Position numbers and translations under genes: made by a program
Shown: one piece after another, positions 52,658-62,440 of the stretch
Position numbering within the stretch: the stretch's first letter is position 1
Layout: each line of letters begins with the position of its first letter
The notes under the pieces: model-generated
Databases searched by the model: none
Told to the model about the DNA's origin: nothing
What the model saw: only the letters and a program-made list of their open reading frames with translations
Source: Paenibacillus sp. SYP-B3998
Lineage (GTDB): Bacteria; Bacillota; Bacilli; Paenibacillales; NBRC-103111
Length of the DNA stretch: 64,000 nucleotides
Assembly (NCBI RefSeq): GCF_010820665.1
Contig: NZ_JAAIKC010000006.1
Location: forward strand, 62,001-126,000
Reading direction: 5' to 3'

Positions 52658-54586
52658 ATGTCCTTACAGAACAAAGTTTTGCTGCCCGTGTTGTTCATCG
52701 TATTAGCCGTAGCCTCTGTCTTGGGTGAAGTCGGTTACTTTAACCAACAAAACTTGCTGTTGAATTTAATGAAACAGGAAGTGAACACCAATGTGTCCGA
52801 AATCCAGCAAACAGTGAATCGCAATGATCAGACGCTCACAATTATGAGGGATTCGCTCAAAAGCGATTATTTGAAAATCGCCAAGAGCATCGCCGTTCAA
52901 TTATCATCGAATCCAAATGCGCTTAAGACGGCCTCCCTCGCTAAACTAGCGCAAGACATCGGTGTTGATGAAATTCATGTGACAGATCCAAAAGGCGTAT
53001 TGAAATACAGCTCCATCCCCGAGGTTATTGGCTTCGATTTCAACACTTCTGAGCAATCAAAAGCATTTTTACAACTTGGCGATGAAGGGTTAGCCCAAGA
53101 TCCACAAGAGCGCGGCTCGGACAAGAAAGTTTTCATGTACATTGGCGTCAAACGATTGGACGGTCCTGGAATTATCCAGATCGGATTCGAGCCGAAGAAA
53201 TACGCGGAAACTCTGCAACAAATGGATGTAGCTAAGATTGTCGCTGGCCGAAAGTTAGGCGTATCTGGTTATTACAGCATTGCGCAAGGCGATAAAATAG
53301 TCGCAAGTTCAAATCTCGAAGTCGCTATGCAAAACAGCACAAAAAAAGCTTTCACTGTAACGGCGGAAGCAGATGGTTATCAAATTATCGGCCACGCTGT
53401 AGTAGATGACTTTCTTTCCCCTCTAATCAAATTCCGTAACTTACTTATTATCGTCGCTGCTATTACTTTAGCCCTTTCAACGTTAATTATTTGGTTTGTT
53501 GTTAAATCTCAGGTCATTCGACCTCTAAGAACCTTGACGCAATCTATGCATCATGTCAGCTTGGGCAATCTGGAAGTGCCTACACTTGCTGTCTATCGGA
53601 AAGACATGATCGGCGATGTCATTCGAGAGTTTATCGCATTGACACAAGCCTTGCGAACGATGGTTAGCACCTTGAAAGATACTGGCGATCACCTAAGCTC
53701 TTCCGCCCAGAACTTGAACGCATTCATGAAGGACACACAGTCTTCTTCACTGCTCATTACCAGCTCTGTAACAGAAATGTCTGACGGCGCCAAGAATCAA
53801 ATGGTAGGGGCCAAAGAATCCGCGATTGCGATGGAAGAAATGTCCCTCGGTATTCAACGTATTTCCGGTAGTATTTCCAATGTAGCCGAAGATTCTGGGA
53901 CCATGGAATTAGATGCCCAACAAGGAAATTCCCTAATTGGTAAAGCGGTTAACCGGATGCATACCATAACTGAGAAAGTCGTTGCCTCTTCCGACGTGAT
54001 TAAATCTTTGGAAGCTCGCTCTGCCGAAGCTACTAAAATTATTGGCGTTATCTCTTCCATTGCAAAACAAACGAATTTACTTTCATTAAACGCCTCCATT
54101 GAAGCTGCAAGAGCTGGAGAAGCTGGTAAAGGCTTCGCTGTTGTTGCTCTAGAGGTGAAGAAGCTCGCAGAGCAATCCAAACAATCCGCCGAGCAAATAT
54201 CCGTTATTTTACAGCTGCTCAATGAAGACACGCAGCACGCCGTTCGTTCTATTGAAGAAGGAACCGATGAAGTGAAAACAGGGATGCAGGTCATGAATGA
54301 GGCTGGAGAAGTGTTTAAACAAATTCTCACTTCTGTTCAACGTGTAGCCGATCAAATCCAGGAGGTCACTGCTGCTTCTGAGGAGATGTCTGCTGGGACC
54401 GAAGAAGTAACCGCATCCGTTGAGGATATGGCCCAAATCGCCAAAGAATCGCATGTCAAATCGGAACATGTTGTTCAAATTTATGACACGCAAAATGCAA
54501 AAATTAATAATGCCGTAGCCATGGTAGATGAACTATCCACCTTCTCCAAACAGCTTCAAGCTATGCTGATTAAATTTAAACTCTAG
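52658..54586 (+). CDS. Methyl-accepting chemotaxis protein
   Basis: Membrane chemoreceptor of 642 residues. It has a first membrane segment (about 8-25), an extracellular region (about 28-258) of double-Cache-like length with [17 protein letters not shown], a second segment (about 262-284), HAMP (about 285-340) and a coiled coil. The tip variant is [17 protein letters not shown] near residue 470, with Ser where most receptors have Ala. GGAGGAAC precedes the ATG. Ligand unknown. It has a plausible sigma-D promoter and its own terminator. Confidence 0.92.
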   Translation: MSLQNKVLLPVLFIVLAVASVLGEVGYFNQQNLLLNLMKQEVNTNVSEIQQTVNRNDQTLTIMRDSLKSDYLKIAKSIAVQLSSNPNALKTASLAKLAQDIGVDEIHVTDPKGVLKYSSIPEVIGFDFNTSEQSKAFLQLGDEGLAQDPQERGSDKKVFMYIGVKRLDGPGIIQIGFEPKKYAETLQQMDVAKIVAGRKLGVSGYYSIAQGDKIVASSNLEVAMQNSTKKAFTVTAEADGYQIIGHAVVDDFLSPLIKFRNLLIIVAAITLALSTLIIWFVVKSQVIRPLRTLTQSMHHVSLGNLEVPTLAVYRKDMIGDVIREFIALTQALRTMVSTLKDTGDHLSSSAQNLNAFMKDTQSSSLLITSSVTEMSDGAKNQMVGAKESAIAMEEMSLGIQRISGSISNVAEDSGTMELDAQQGNSLIGKAVNRMHTITEKVVASSDVIKSLEARSAEATKIIGVISSIAKQTNLLSLNASIEAARAGEAGKGFAVVALEVKKLAEQSKQSAEQISVILQLLNEDTQHAVRSIEEGTDEVKTGMQVMNEAGEVFKQILTSVQRVADQIQEVTAASEEMSAGTEEVTASVEDMAQIAKESHVKSEHVVQIYDTQNAKINNAVAMVDELSTFSKQLQAMLIKFKL

Positions 54587-54598
54587 TAAAAACCAAAT

Positions 54599-54644
54599 AG
54601 CCTCCGTTACCCTCATTCGTAAGGGTTGCAGAGGCTGTTTTTTT
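54599..54644 (+). terminator. Terminator after the third chemoreceptor gene
   Basis: AGCCTC and TACCCT pair with AGGGT and GAGGCT, then seven T residues. Confidence 0.82.
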
Positions 54645-54648
54645 GTAA

Positions 54649-55428
54649 TTATACTGAAATTAATCTAGCTTCGATTAATCCGTTACGAATACCATCTTCA
54701 TCGACATGCGTTGTCACATAATCCGCGTAAGGAAGCAGATCTTTATGCGAGTTGCCCATTGCGATGCCCAGTCCGACATATTCCAGCATTTCAATATCAT
54801 TCAATCCGTCGCCGAAAGCAACAGCTTCTTCCGGATTCACGTTAATCATTTCCAACAAAGCGGCAATCCCTTGAGCCTTAGAGCCTCCTGCTGGTAACAC
54901 ATCCATCGCGTGTTGGTGCCAACGAATGAGCTTGAGTTCGGTAAGCATGCCCTCATATAGATGTTCATCACCGCTCTCACAATGAAGAAATATTTGATAA
55001 ACATCATTTGTTTGCCAGAAATGAGGATCGTGTCTCGGCAACTCGACCTTTAACGATCCGACCGCTCCTAGAACAAATGGATGATCCAGTGTATCCGTGA
55101 CATAGGTATGCTCCCCTTCAAACACGAGGCTATGCTTATGCTTCGCAGCCAATTCGACCAAAGCTTGTACGCTCTCTTTTGCAATAATCCGCTTGTACAG
55201 CGGCTCTCCTCGATATACGGCATAGCCGCCATTCAAGCATACATAGGAATCAATGCCTAGTTCTTCTGCTAAAGATTTGATAAAATACGGCGCTCTTCCA
55301 GTCGCTATGACAGGTTCAATTCCACTCGTCTTCAATTGTTGAATGGATGCCAACGTACTAGCTGGAATTTCCTTTTCTTCATTCACTAACGTGCCATCGA
55401 TATCAAAAAACACGATTTTGTAAGCCAT
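54649..55428 (-). CDS. Cof-type HAD phosphatase
   Basis: Cytoplasmic HAD phosphatase of 259 residues with a C2 (Cof-type) cap. Motif I is FFDIDGTLVNEEKEIP, motif II is in VIATGRAPYFIK, motif III is the Lys in GGSKAQGIAALLE and motif IV is AFGDGLNDIEML. Family members dephosphorylate sugar phosphates, FMN or pyridoxal phosphate; the substrate here is unknown. Confidence 0.9.
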   Translation of the reverse strand: MAYKIVFFDIDGTLVNEEKEIPASTLASIQQLKTSGIEPVIATGRAPYFIKSLAEELGIDSYVCLNGGYAVYRGEPLYKRIIAKESVQALVELAAKHKHSLVFEGEHTYVTDTLDHPFVLGAVGSLKVELPRHDPHFWQTNDVYQIFLHCESGDEHLYEGMLTELKLIRWHQHAMDVLPAGGSKAQGIAALLEMINVNPEEAVAFGDGLNDIEMLEYVGLGIAMGNSHKDLLPYADYVTTHVDEDGIRNGLIEARLISV

Positions 55429-55640
55429 ATGGGTCTCCTTTACTTGGCTAGCCTAAGTCTGCTGCCAATCTTCTCTCATTCTTTCATTAAACAACAAAAT
55501 GATACAAATGACAAAGAAAAGAATCCCTCATCGCCCCGTTACAATTCGAAACTTTCAAGTCATTTTCGCATGATTGGCGGATATAGTGTAGAATGCAATA
55601 AAGAACTTAAAAAACGCACGCATAACTAGGAGATGTAAAT

Positions 55641-56114
55641 ATGTCTAATGATGAAATAATTTTGACCCCAGAAGGGTTGGCTAAATTAGAATTTGAACTC
55701 GAGGATCTGAAAACTGTAAAACGCAAAGAATTAGCCAGCCGGATTAAAACAGCAATCAGCTACGGCGACTTAAAGGAAAACAGTGAGTACCATTCAGCGA
55801 AAAACGATCAGTCCTTCATGGAAACAAGAATTATGACGATTGAAAAAATGTTGAAAAAGGTGCGCGTAGCAAAAAATTCAGACGCATCCCGCGTCCATGT
55901 CGGTTCGGTAGTTATTCTGAATGATGTGGAATTTGCTGAAAAAATCGAATATCAGATCGTGGGTCCATCCGAAGCCGATGTGCTGGAAAACAGAATCTCC
56001 TATGAGAGTCCTCTAGGGACTTCTCTGATGGGGAAATCCGTGGGCGACATTATTACTGTAAACGCACCTATGGGCGTAATTAAATATGAGCTGCTCGAAA
56101 TTAGAGCTATGTAA
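55641..56114 (+). CDS. greA: Transcription elongation factor GreA
   Basis: Protein of 157 residues that rescues backtracked RNA polymerase by stimulating transcript cleavage. The N-terminal coiled coil has ELEDLKTVKRKELASRIKTA and the acidic tip region GDLKENSEYHSAK. The C-terminal FKBP-like domain has ISYESPLGTSLMGKSVGD and ends VIKYELLEI. AGGAGATG precedes the ATG. Monocistronic. Confidence 0.95.
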   Translation: MSNDEIILTPEGLAKLEFELEDLKTVKRKELASRIKTAISYGDLKENSEYHSAKNDQSFMETRIMTIEKMLKKVRVAKNSDASRVHVGSVVILNDVEFAEKIEYQIVGPSEADVLENRISYESPLGTSLMGKSVGDIITVNAPMGVIKYELLEIRAM

Positions 56115-56123
56115 TCACTCACC

Positions 56124-56168
56124 AACAAAGGGACTCTTCCTCACACCTCGAGGAAAGGTCCTTTTGTT
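56124..56168 (+). terminator. Terminator after greA
   Basis: AACAAAGGGAC...TTCCTC pairs with GAGGAA...GGTCCTTTTGTT around a seven-base loop, ending in T-rich sequence. Confidence 0.75.
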
Positions 56169-56280
56169 CATTTCCAGATGTATGTAACTGCGCTTGAACC
56201 TATATTTATTACTGCTCATTCTTGGATCGTGTTAGTATATGGAAATAGCTAATTAAATTTATAACAGATGAGGTGTTGCT

Positions 56281-57954
56281 ATGGATTTGGAATTACGTGT
56301 CGATGCCCTGGAAAAGCGAATCAAGCACCTGGAACAGCAGCTAAATACCTTGCTTGAAAAGGAACACAAATCAGATGAGCTTCCGCTGCATGCGATAAGC
56401 ACGACGCCTGAAACCATCGCCCCAGTGATCGATCAACCTCATAGTCCAGTAAACATAGAGGTGAAACCACCCGCTCCCTCCAAAGACTGGGAGCATTTAA
56501 TAGCACGCGTGTGGCTGCCGCGAATCTTCATCCTTGTATTCCTGCTAGGCGTCTTGTGGGGGTTCACTGCTGCAGTAGGAGCTGGCCTTATTACGCAGCC
56601 CATCCGCTGCATACTAGGTGTTGCAGTTGCTGGCTTGATGTATTGGCAAGGGGAAGTGCAGATTCGTCGCAATCGTACAGCCCTCGGGCAAGTGCTGTTC
56701 GGAGGTGCGAGCGGCGTGCTGATGCTTTCTTTATTTGCTGCACATATGCTGTTTGATTTAATTCCATCTGGACTCGCATTTATACTCTACTTGATTTCCC
56801 TAGGCGGCAGTGTTTACAGTGCACTTCGCCATCGCTCGCAAGCCTTAATGATCATTACCCTGTTAGCCGGTTATTTAGTGCCTTTTCTAGTCGAAACTGC
56901 AAAACCTAACATTTGGGCATTTGTTGGATATGAGACTCTCTTTTCGATTGCCATGCTGTTATTATCGTTACGTTACGCTTTCAGAGGTGCTTATTATGTC
57001 GCATTTGGAGTGTTACATGTGCCCCTCTTATTTGGATTACTGCTTGAGGATGGAACGGACAATCGCGCGGCAATCCTCACAGCTATTTGCCTACAGCACA
57101 TTGTTCTTTTCGCGTTATCAGTTTTCTCTTCCAATAATCGTCAGCTTGGCAAGCAAATCACCCTTTTCCTCAGTTTTGGCCTGCTTGTTTCGTGGATGTA
57201 TGGCTTATACGGGCACTCCAGCGACCGATTAACCTACGAATGGATGTTAGTCGTGTGGTCGCTCTTGTATAGTGGGACTTCATTCTGGTTCTATAGTCAA
57301 AAAAAGAGCTGCTCCATTCACTTATCCATCGCTACGTTCAGCTGGTTTCTTTGGTTAATCTACGTACTGCATACAGATCAAACCTCATCGGCGGTTTTGG
57401 CTGAAGGCTCACTCGCTCTCTACTTAGGAGTCAAATTGAAAAGCAGACTGCAACAACTCACGGGAACCTTGGCTTATGTATTCGGCGCTGTCAGTGTGCT
57501 CGTTCATCCGATCGCAGAGCTTTTCTCGGCAGAAGCGTTCGCTTGGCTTGTTCTCATCGCCTCGATTGGCGGTCTTTACCGTTTCATCCAGGTATCCCTT
57601 CAAGAAAGTAAGGGCAAATCTAAGATCAAATTAATCTTGTTATGGGCTGAGTTGGTTCTATGTCTTATCTTCCTCTCGCAAATAACGAATGTCTTGACCG
57701 ACGCATTAACTTATGACTATCAACATCTAGTGCTATCCGCAGTTTGGGCCGTATACGCAATCATTTTGATCATCTTTGGTGTAATTGTCAAAAAGCCTAA
57801 AGCGAGATTAGTCGGCATTTTATTTCTATTCGTAACTCTGCTTAAAATCATTTTTGTAGATCTGCCCGACGTTTCCACTACCGTTCGCGCGATCCTGTTT
57901 ATTGGGCTTGGGTCGGTTGGAGTCGTTATTTCTAGGCTGTTATATAAGCGATAG
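56281..57954 (+). CDS. DUF2339 polytopic membrane protein
   Basis: Membrane protein of 557 residues. It starts with a short coiled coil (DLELRVDALEKRIKHLEQQL), a Pro-rich linker, then about 14 or more hydrophobic segments beginning near residue 80 (WLPRIFILVFLLGVLWGF). The order coiled coil, W-x-x-RIF, then many helices with GLLVSW and LLKIIFVDLPDVSTTVRAI near the end is the DUF2339 pattern. No function is established for the family. GAGGTG precedes the ATG. Single gene. Confidence 0.82.
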   Translation: MDLELRVDALEKRIKHLEQQLNTLLEKEHKSDELPLHAISTTPETIAPVIDQPHSPVNIEVKPPAPSKDWEHLIARVWLPRIFILVFLLGVLWGFTAAVGAGLITQPIRCILGVAVAGLMYWQGEVQIRRNRTALGQVLFGGASGVLMLSLFAAHMLFDLIPSGLAFILYLISLGGSVYSALRHRSQALMIITLLAGYLVPFLVETAKPNIWAFVGYETLFSIAMLLLSLRYAFRGAYYVAFGVLHVPLLFGLLLEDGTDNRAAILTAICLQHIVLFALSVFSSNNRQLGKQITLFLSFGLLVSWMYGLYGHSSDRLTYEWMLVVWSLLYSGTSFWFYSQKKSCSIHLSIATFSWFLWLIYVLHTDQTSSAVLAEGSLALYLGVKLKSRLQQLTGTLAYVFGAVSVLVHPIAELFSAEAFAWLVLIASIGGLYRFIQVSLQESKGKSKIKLILLWAELVLCLIFLSQITNVLTDALTYDYQHLVLSAVWAVYAIILIIFGVIVKKPKARLVGILFLFVTLLKIIFVDLPDVSTTVRAILFIGLGSVGVVISRLLYKR

Positions 57955-58041
57955 TGTCGTGTAAATGAATGTGAGGTTGTCCCAAAAGCAAGTTTATGAT
58001 TTTTCAGCCCCCACTTTGAACGGGATTTCGTGCATACAAAG

Positions 58042-58080
58042 AACCTTCAAATCTCCACTTTACTAGTGGATTTGAAGGTT
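58042..58080. terminator. Hairpin between convergent genes
   Basis: AACCTTCAAATC and GATTTGAAGGTT form a perfect 12-bp stem, extended by CCACT / AGTGG after one weak pair. T-runs are modest on both sides. Confidence 0.6.
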
Positions 58081-58107
58081 TATTTGCGTAAAATTTGGGA
58101 CTCTCTT

Positions 58108-59178
58108 TCATGCGAAAACTTTGGGGATAGCCTCCTGAGGCTTACTCTCCCAGACTGTGCTAGGAATCTCGCGCCGTAGCACAGGAGCAACTTCAGTTGC
58201 AAATCGTTCGATCTGCTCGCGCTGCTCCGCTTCCGTTAATCCATCCACACTAACGCTGAGCACTTGATTGCCGTAAGCCGCTTGGTAATTGAGAATCTTC
58301 TCAATCACGCTAGCTGGGCTTCCCACAAGGATAGGGCCATTGGCGATATTATCCTCAAGATCTTTGAAGGGCGTATTGTTGATCTGCGCCGAAGCGGTCG
58401 CTTGAAAAGCGTTGTAATAGGGACGATAGCGATTAACCGCCTCCTCAGGCGTGTTGGCCAGATACAAGCTGCCAGCGCCGGAACCTACGACAGCCTGCTT
58501 CGGATCGTGCCCATAATAGGCTAAACGCTCACGATAATGATCAATCAAGGCTTTGTACTTGGCCTGCGGGTGAAACGTATTGGACGAGAAGATGGGTTCT
58601 CCATACTTCGCGGCAAGCTCGGTGGAAAGCGTGCTTGACGCACTTCCATGCCAAACGGGAATCGGCTGTTGGTAAGGTCTAGGTTGCGTAGTGACATTGT
58701 CCAGCGGCGGTCGATATTGCCCCTTCCAGGTGACATTTTCCTCATTCCACAATCGCTTTAGGAGTGCGTATCGCTCAGCAAGAGAATCCCATTGTTCCTC
58801 TTCCGTAATTCCAAACAGCGGATAGTGACGAGGGTCGTTGCCTTTGCCGATGATCAACTCTAAGCGTCCGCCTGAAAGATGATCCAGCGTCGCGTAGTCT
58901 TCCGCCACACGTACGGGATCAAGCACACTGAGCACCGTTACGGTGGTCAACAAGCGAATACGTGAGGTCCTTGCTGCGATAGCAGTCAGAACTACTGGTG
59001 GCGAAGAGGATAAGAACGGTGCGCCATGCCGTTCACCTATGCCATAGGCTTCAAATCCGAGCTCTTCAGCCAGGATGGCTTGGTTCAAGATGTTTTGGAA
59101 TTTCTGCTGAACAGTCAAGGTTTCCCCTGTTACAGCATTCGGAATATTCATCATTAAGCTAAACAATGCGAATTTCAT
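58108..59178 (-). CDS. LLM-class flavin-dependent oxidoreductase
   Basis: Luciferase-like monooxygenase fold protein of about 356 residues. MKFALFSLMMNIPN, AEELGFEAYGIGERHG, TVTVLSVLDPVRVAEDYATLD, GGRLELIIGKGNDPRHYPLFG and PIPVWHGSAS are clear family blocks for FMN or F420 binding. Its partner reductase and substrate are unknown. I place the start at the ATG at 59178 (AGGGGAG upstream), removing a 32-residue extension that does not resemble the family. It follows the sugar-binding lipoprotein gene in the same direction but after a terminator. Confidence 0.88.
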   Translation of the reverse strand: MKFALFSLMMNIPNAVTGETLTVQQKFQNILNQAILAEELGFEAYGIGERHGAPFLSSSPPVVLTAIAARTSRIRLLTTVTVLSVLDPVRVAEDYATLDHLSGGRLELIIGKGNDPRHYPLFGITEEEQWDSLAERYALLKRLWNEENVTWKGQYRPPLDNVTTQPRPYQQPIPVWHGSASSTLSTELAAKYGEPIFSSNTFHPQAKYKALIDHYRERLAYYGHDPKQAVVGSGAGSLYLANTPEEAVNRYRPYYNAFQATASAQINNTPFKDLEDNIANGPILVGSPASVIEKILNYQAAYGNQVLSVSVDGLTEAEQREQIERFATEVAPVLRREIPSTVWESKPQEAIPKVFA

Positions 59179-59327
59179 CTTCGGTATACTCCCCTCAACG
59201 AACCATGATGCCGTCATTTGCTCTTCGTTCTTCCTACATTCGCTTCCGTATATTGGAATTATCGTATCATACACGTAGATAACCCGTAAATATATTTTCT
59301 TACTATTCCGATTATTTTACTACGAAA

Positions 59328-59363
59328 TAAAAAAAGAAGCTGCTTTATAAGGCTAGCAGCCCC
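59328..59363 (-). terminator. Terminator after the sugar-binding protein gene
   Basis: Minus-strand GGGGCTGCT and AGCAGCTTC pair with two weak pairs, followed by a T-run. Confidence 0.72.
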
Positions 59364-59379
59364 TCTTTTGTAGGAATAA

Positions 59380-60693
59380 TTATTGATAATCTTTTGCTTT
59401 TTTCACAAGCTCTTCGTAAGCTGCTTCTGGTATCAGCTTGCCGAACATTACTTTTTCACCGATACTCTTGTAGTCCTTCGCTGTGTAATTACTCCAGCCT
59501 TTGGCTCCTGCATTGAAAGGCTGCGCATCTGGCGCGACACCTTTAATTAGTTCAATTTGTAATTTATCCGCAGCAGTTAATTTAGGCGTTAAGTATTCCA
59601 ACGTCTTTTTGGAAACAGGCACACCTCTGGTTGTCGTTAAAATATCCGCTGCTTCGTTATCGTTCACGAACCAATCGATAAACATTTTGGATGCTTCCGC
59701 ATGCTTGGAGTCTGCGCTCACCGACCAGAACATCGAAGGTTTCAGCCAACCGCTGGATTGCGTGCCCTTCGGCTGCGCAACAAGCGAGTAGGCGCCAGGT
59801 TTTACACCTTCATAGCCTGGAAATAAAGCAGCGAACGTACGCTTCATCAATACGCTGTCGTTATTCATTAAATCCAGCTTCGCGTCGGATTCTTTATCTG
59901 TACTGGCGATTTCAGCAGGAGGAATGACCCCGGCTGCTCTTAGCTCCGCATATGTCTTCACGTAGGTTAGCCATGTATCTTTATCGAAATTAAATTTGCC
60001 ATCCACTGTAATTGGGTAGCCCTTGCCTTGACTGATTTGATAAGCTGAATAAGTGATGTAATCGGAAGTACCGTCCATTAACACATATTTATCTTTATCC
60101 AGCTTAGCTTTAGCCTCTTTGCCGAATTGGAAATATTGCTCCCACGTCCAGCCATTTTGCGGAGGTTTAACGCCTAGTTTATCCACCGCGTTTTTATTGA
60201 AAATCATCCCTGTTGCATTATTGCCCAGCGGAATCGCGTAAAGCTTATCTTTATATTTTCCTGAATCAACTAACGATTTGTCGATATCTTCTGTTCGAAT
60301 GCCTTTGGACAGCTCGGCCAATTGGTTCCTACCTGCATATTCGGCTAGCCAGGCTGGATCCATTTGGATAATATCGGGGGCATTTTTTGCTGCGGCTTGC
60401 GTAGCTAGCTTGTCAGCATAGCCATCAAACCCAGAGAATTCGGGTTCAAATGTCACATTGGGATGCTTTTTTGTATACGCATCTAATGCTTTTAAAGTCG
60501 CATCATGTCTAGCCTGTGATCCCCACCATACAATACGCAGCTTTACGGGCTCTGAGCTTGCAGCCGCTGGGACAGCAGTTGCAGCAGGACTGCTCCCTGT
60601 ACTTGCGTTATTTCCAGAACTACATGCACTGAGGGACAGCGCCATAATGGCAGTCATTGAAAGCATGCTCCATTTTCTCATCTGCACTTTCAT
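59380..60693 (-). CDS. Sugar ABC transporter substrate-binding lipoprotein
   Basis: Extracellular family 1 solute-binding protein of 437 residues. The signal has lipobox LSAC followed by a Ser/Ala-rich linker, then KLRIVWWGSQARHDATLKA, PDIIQMDPAWLAEYAG, YAIPLGNNATGMIFNKNAVDKLG and NGWTWEQYFQF, the usual carbohydrate-binding pattern. AAGGGGG lies six bases before the ATG. The gene follows a YesM/AraC-type two-component pair, which commonly controls such transporters in Paenibacillus. No permease genes follow it: a terminator and an unrelated oxidoreductase come next. Confidence 0.9.
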   Translation of the reverse strand: MKVQMRKWSMLSMTAIMALSLSACSSGNNASTGSSPAATAVPAAASSEPVKLRIVWWGSQARHDATLKALDAYTKKHPNVTFEPEFSGFDGYADKLATQAAAKNAPDIIQMDPAWLAEYAGRNQLAELSKGIRTEDIDKSLVDSGKYKDKLYAIPLGNNATGMIFNKNAVDKLGVKPPQNGWTWEQYFQFGKEAKAKLDKDKYVLMDGTSDYITYSAYQISQGKGYPITVDGKFNFDKDTWLTYVKTYAELRAAGVIPPAEIASTDKESDAKLDLMNNDSVLMKRTFAALFPGYEGVKPGAYSLVAQPKGTQSSGWLKPSMFWSVSADSKHAEASKMFIDWFVNDNEAADILTTTRGVPVSKKTLEYLTPKLTAADKLQIELIKGVAPDAQPFNAGAKGWSNYTAKDYKSIGEKVMFGKLIPEAAYEELVKKAKDYQ

Positions 60694-60829
60694 TTCATAC
60701 CCCCTTCCTCTACCCCTGTTATCTTTACAATTTTATTATAGTAAGTACGGGAATGAACAAAAAGCAGAGTAATGAACACATTTCTTTCACTATTGATCAC
60801 AATCCGTTTAGAAACAGCTTTAATTATCG

Positions 60830-62440
60830 CTATGTTCCGCTCTTCCCTACTTCACTTGGATTGATCCCATTATACTTTTTGAAAATAGAGCTAAAGTAAG
60901 GAACATTTTTATAACCTACTTTTTCGGAGATCTCATAGATCAAATACTTCCCTTCCGCTAAGAGCGCATGCGCCTTCTTCATCCGCACCCGAATCAAATA
61001 ATTCGTGAAGGTTTCTCCCGTTGCTTTTTTGAAAATTTGATTCAGATAATTGCGGGACAAGTAGAGCTGCTTCGACATATCCTCCAAGCTGATTTCTTGA
61101 GCATAGTGGTCATGCGCATATTGAATCATAAATTCAACGGCCTCCTTGTGTTTGGAATTTTCATTCCAATGACGACTCGAAGCGATGAGATGAATCTTCC
61201 GATGCAGCCATTGCTTTAATTGCTCTGGCGTCTTGATTTGTACAATTTCCTGCTGCAGGACCATGTCTGGAAATAACTCATCAAGCACAGTGCCGACACT
61301 GTATAAAGAATAAGCAAATATCGTCCATAGCTCTGTGCATAAATATTGCAAGTACGGCGGATTAACTGTCTGTACGGACTGTAATTGCTGAATATAGGCG
61401 TCCACAATTTGCTTCGCGGTTTCTTCCTTTGCGTACACAATCGCTTCCGCTAGCTGCTGATAAAATTTAATCGGTCGCATTGAAACGTCATTGCCCGATG
61501 GAATCACAGACTGCTCGCCTTGCGCTGGAATTATCGTTTGTTGTAATAAATCAAGGAAGGCTTCCTCGGTGGAATCCGATATTTCCTGCCAATCCCGCTT
61601 CTCTTGGCCTAAGCCTAGACGAATGCTTAATTGCAAATAAGTAAGAACACAATCGGCGATCCGCTTGCCAATCGAGCGAATCGTTTTCTTCGCTTCCTCC
61701 CTTTCAGTGGCAGGAAGTATGTGAAACATAATCGCTGCATGGTGGCTGTGGAGCTCGACAAAGTCGGACTCAGGCCAATCTTCCGCCAAGATTTCACGGA
61801 TGATGTTAGCTAACGCGAAGCGAAATAAATTCCAATCGATCAACGATAAATTAGCCGTTCGAACCGTACTCATCAACTCAATCCCCATGACCAGATGGCT
61901 TCTATACAGCCATTGCGTTTGCTCAGAAAGTTGAAAGCTTTGAGAGGCCTTCGATTTATCAAATGTACCTGTGATGACCGATTTCAGCCATTCCTTCTGC
62001 ACAAAAGGTTCAACCATCATGAGCTTATTTCTGATTTCTTCTTGTTCTACTTTTTTCATTTCTTTGATCTCAAGTTCTTTAATAACCTTTGAAAGGACGC
62101 TGCTAAGCTCTTCGATGGTAACAGGCTTAGATAAATAATCACTGACCTGAAGCCGCAGTGCCTGCCGAGCAAATTGGAAATCGGCGTAACCGCTTAGAAT
62201 AATTAATTCCCCTGGAAATTGATCCTCGCGGAGCTTCTCGATCATTTCAAGTCCGTTCATCACGGGCATATAAATATCTGTAATCACAATATCCGGATGG
62301 GTTCGTTTTACCATTTCTAAGCCTTCTGCGCCATCGCTGGCCTCCCCCACCAGTTGCGCGTCAATCGCCTCCCAAGGAATCGATTTCTTCATCCCTTCCA
62401 ACACTTGAAAATCATCGTCAATGATGAGTATTTTCCACAT
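60830..62440 (-). CDS. AraC-type response regulator (YesN-like)
   Basis: Two-component regulator of 536 residues. It has a receiver domain (1-120, acidic IIDDD, phosphoacceptor D55 in ITDIYMPVMNG, Lys in YLSKPV), a central region of about 300 residues typical of the YesN group, and a C-terminal AraC HTH pair (ISLEDMSKQLYLSRNYLNQI and IYEISEKVGYKNVPYFSSIF). The ATG at 62440 has GGAGGAG upstream and lies 23 bases inside the end of the kinase gene, so translation is coupled. It probably activates the sugar-binding protein gene 136 bp downstream. Confidence 0.93.
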   Translation of the reverse strand: MWKILIIDDDFQVLEGMKKSIPWEAIDAQLVGEASDGAEGLEMVKRTHPDIVITDIYMPVMNGLEMIEKLREDQFPGELIILSGYADFQFARQALRLQVSDYLSKPVTIEELSSVLSKVIKELEIKEMKKVEQEEIRNKLMMVEPFVQKEWLKSVITGTFDKSKASQSFQLSEQTQWLYRSHLVMGIELMSTVRTANLSLIDWNLFRFALANIIREILAEDWPESDFVELHSHHAAIMFHILPATEREEAKKTIRSIGKRIADCVLTYLQLSIRLGLGQEKRDWQEISDSTEEAFLDLLQQTIIPAQGEQSVIPSGNDVSMRPIKFYQQLAEAIVYAKEETAKQIVDAYIQQLQSVQTVNPPYLQYLCTELWTIFAYSLYSVGTVLDELFPDMVLQQEIVQIKTPEQLKQWLHRKIHLIASSRHWNENSKHKEAVEFMIQYAHDHYAQEISLEDMSKQLYLSRNYLNQIFKKATGETFTNYLIRVRMKKAHALLAEGKYLIYEISEKVGYKNVPYFSSIFKKYNGINPSEVGKSGT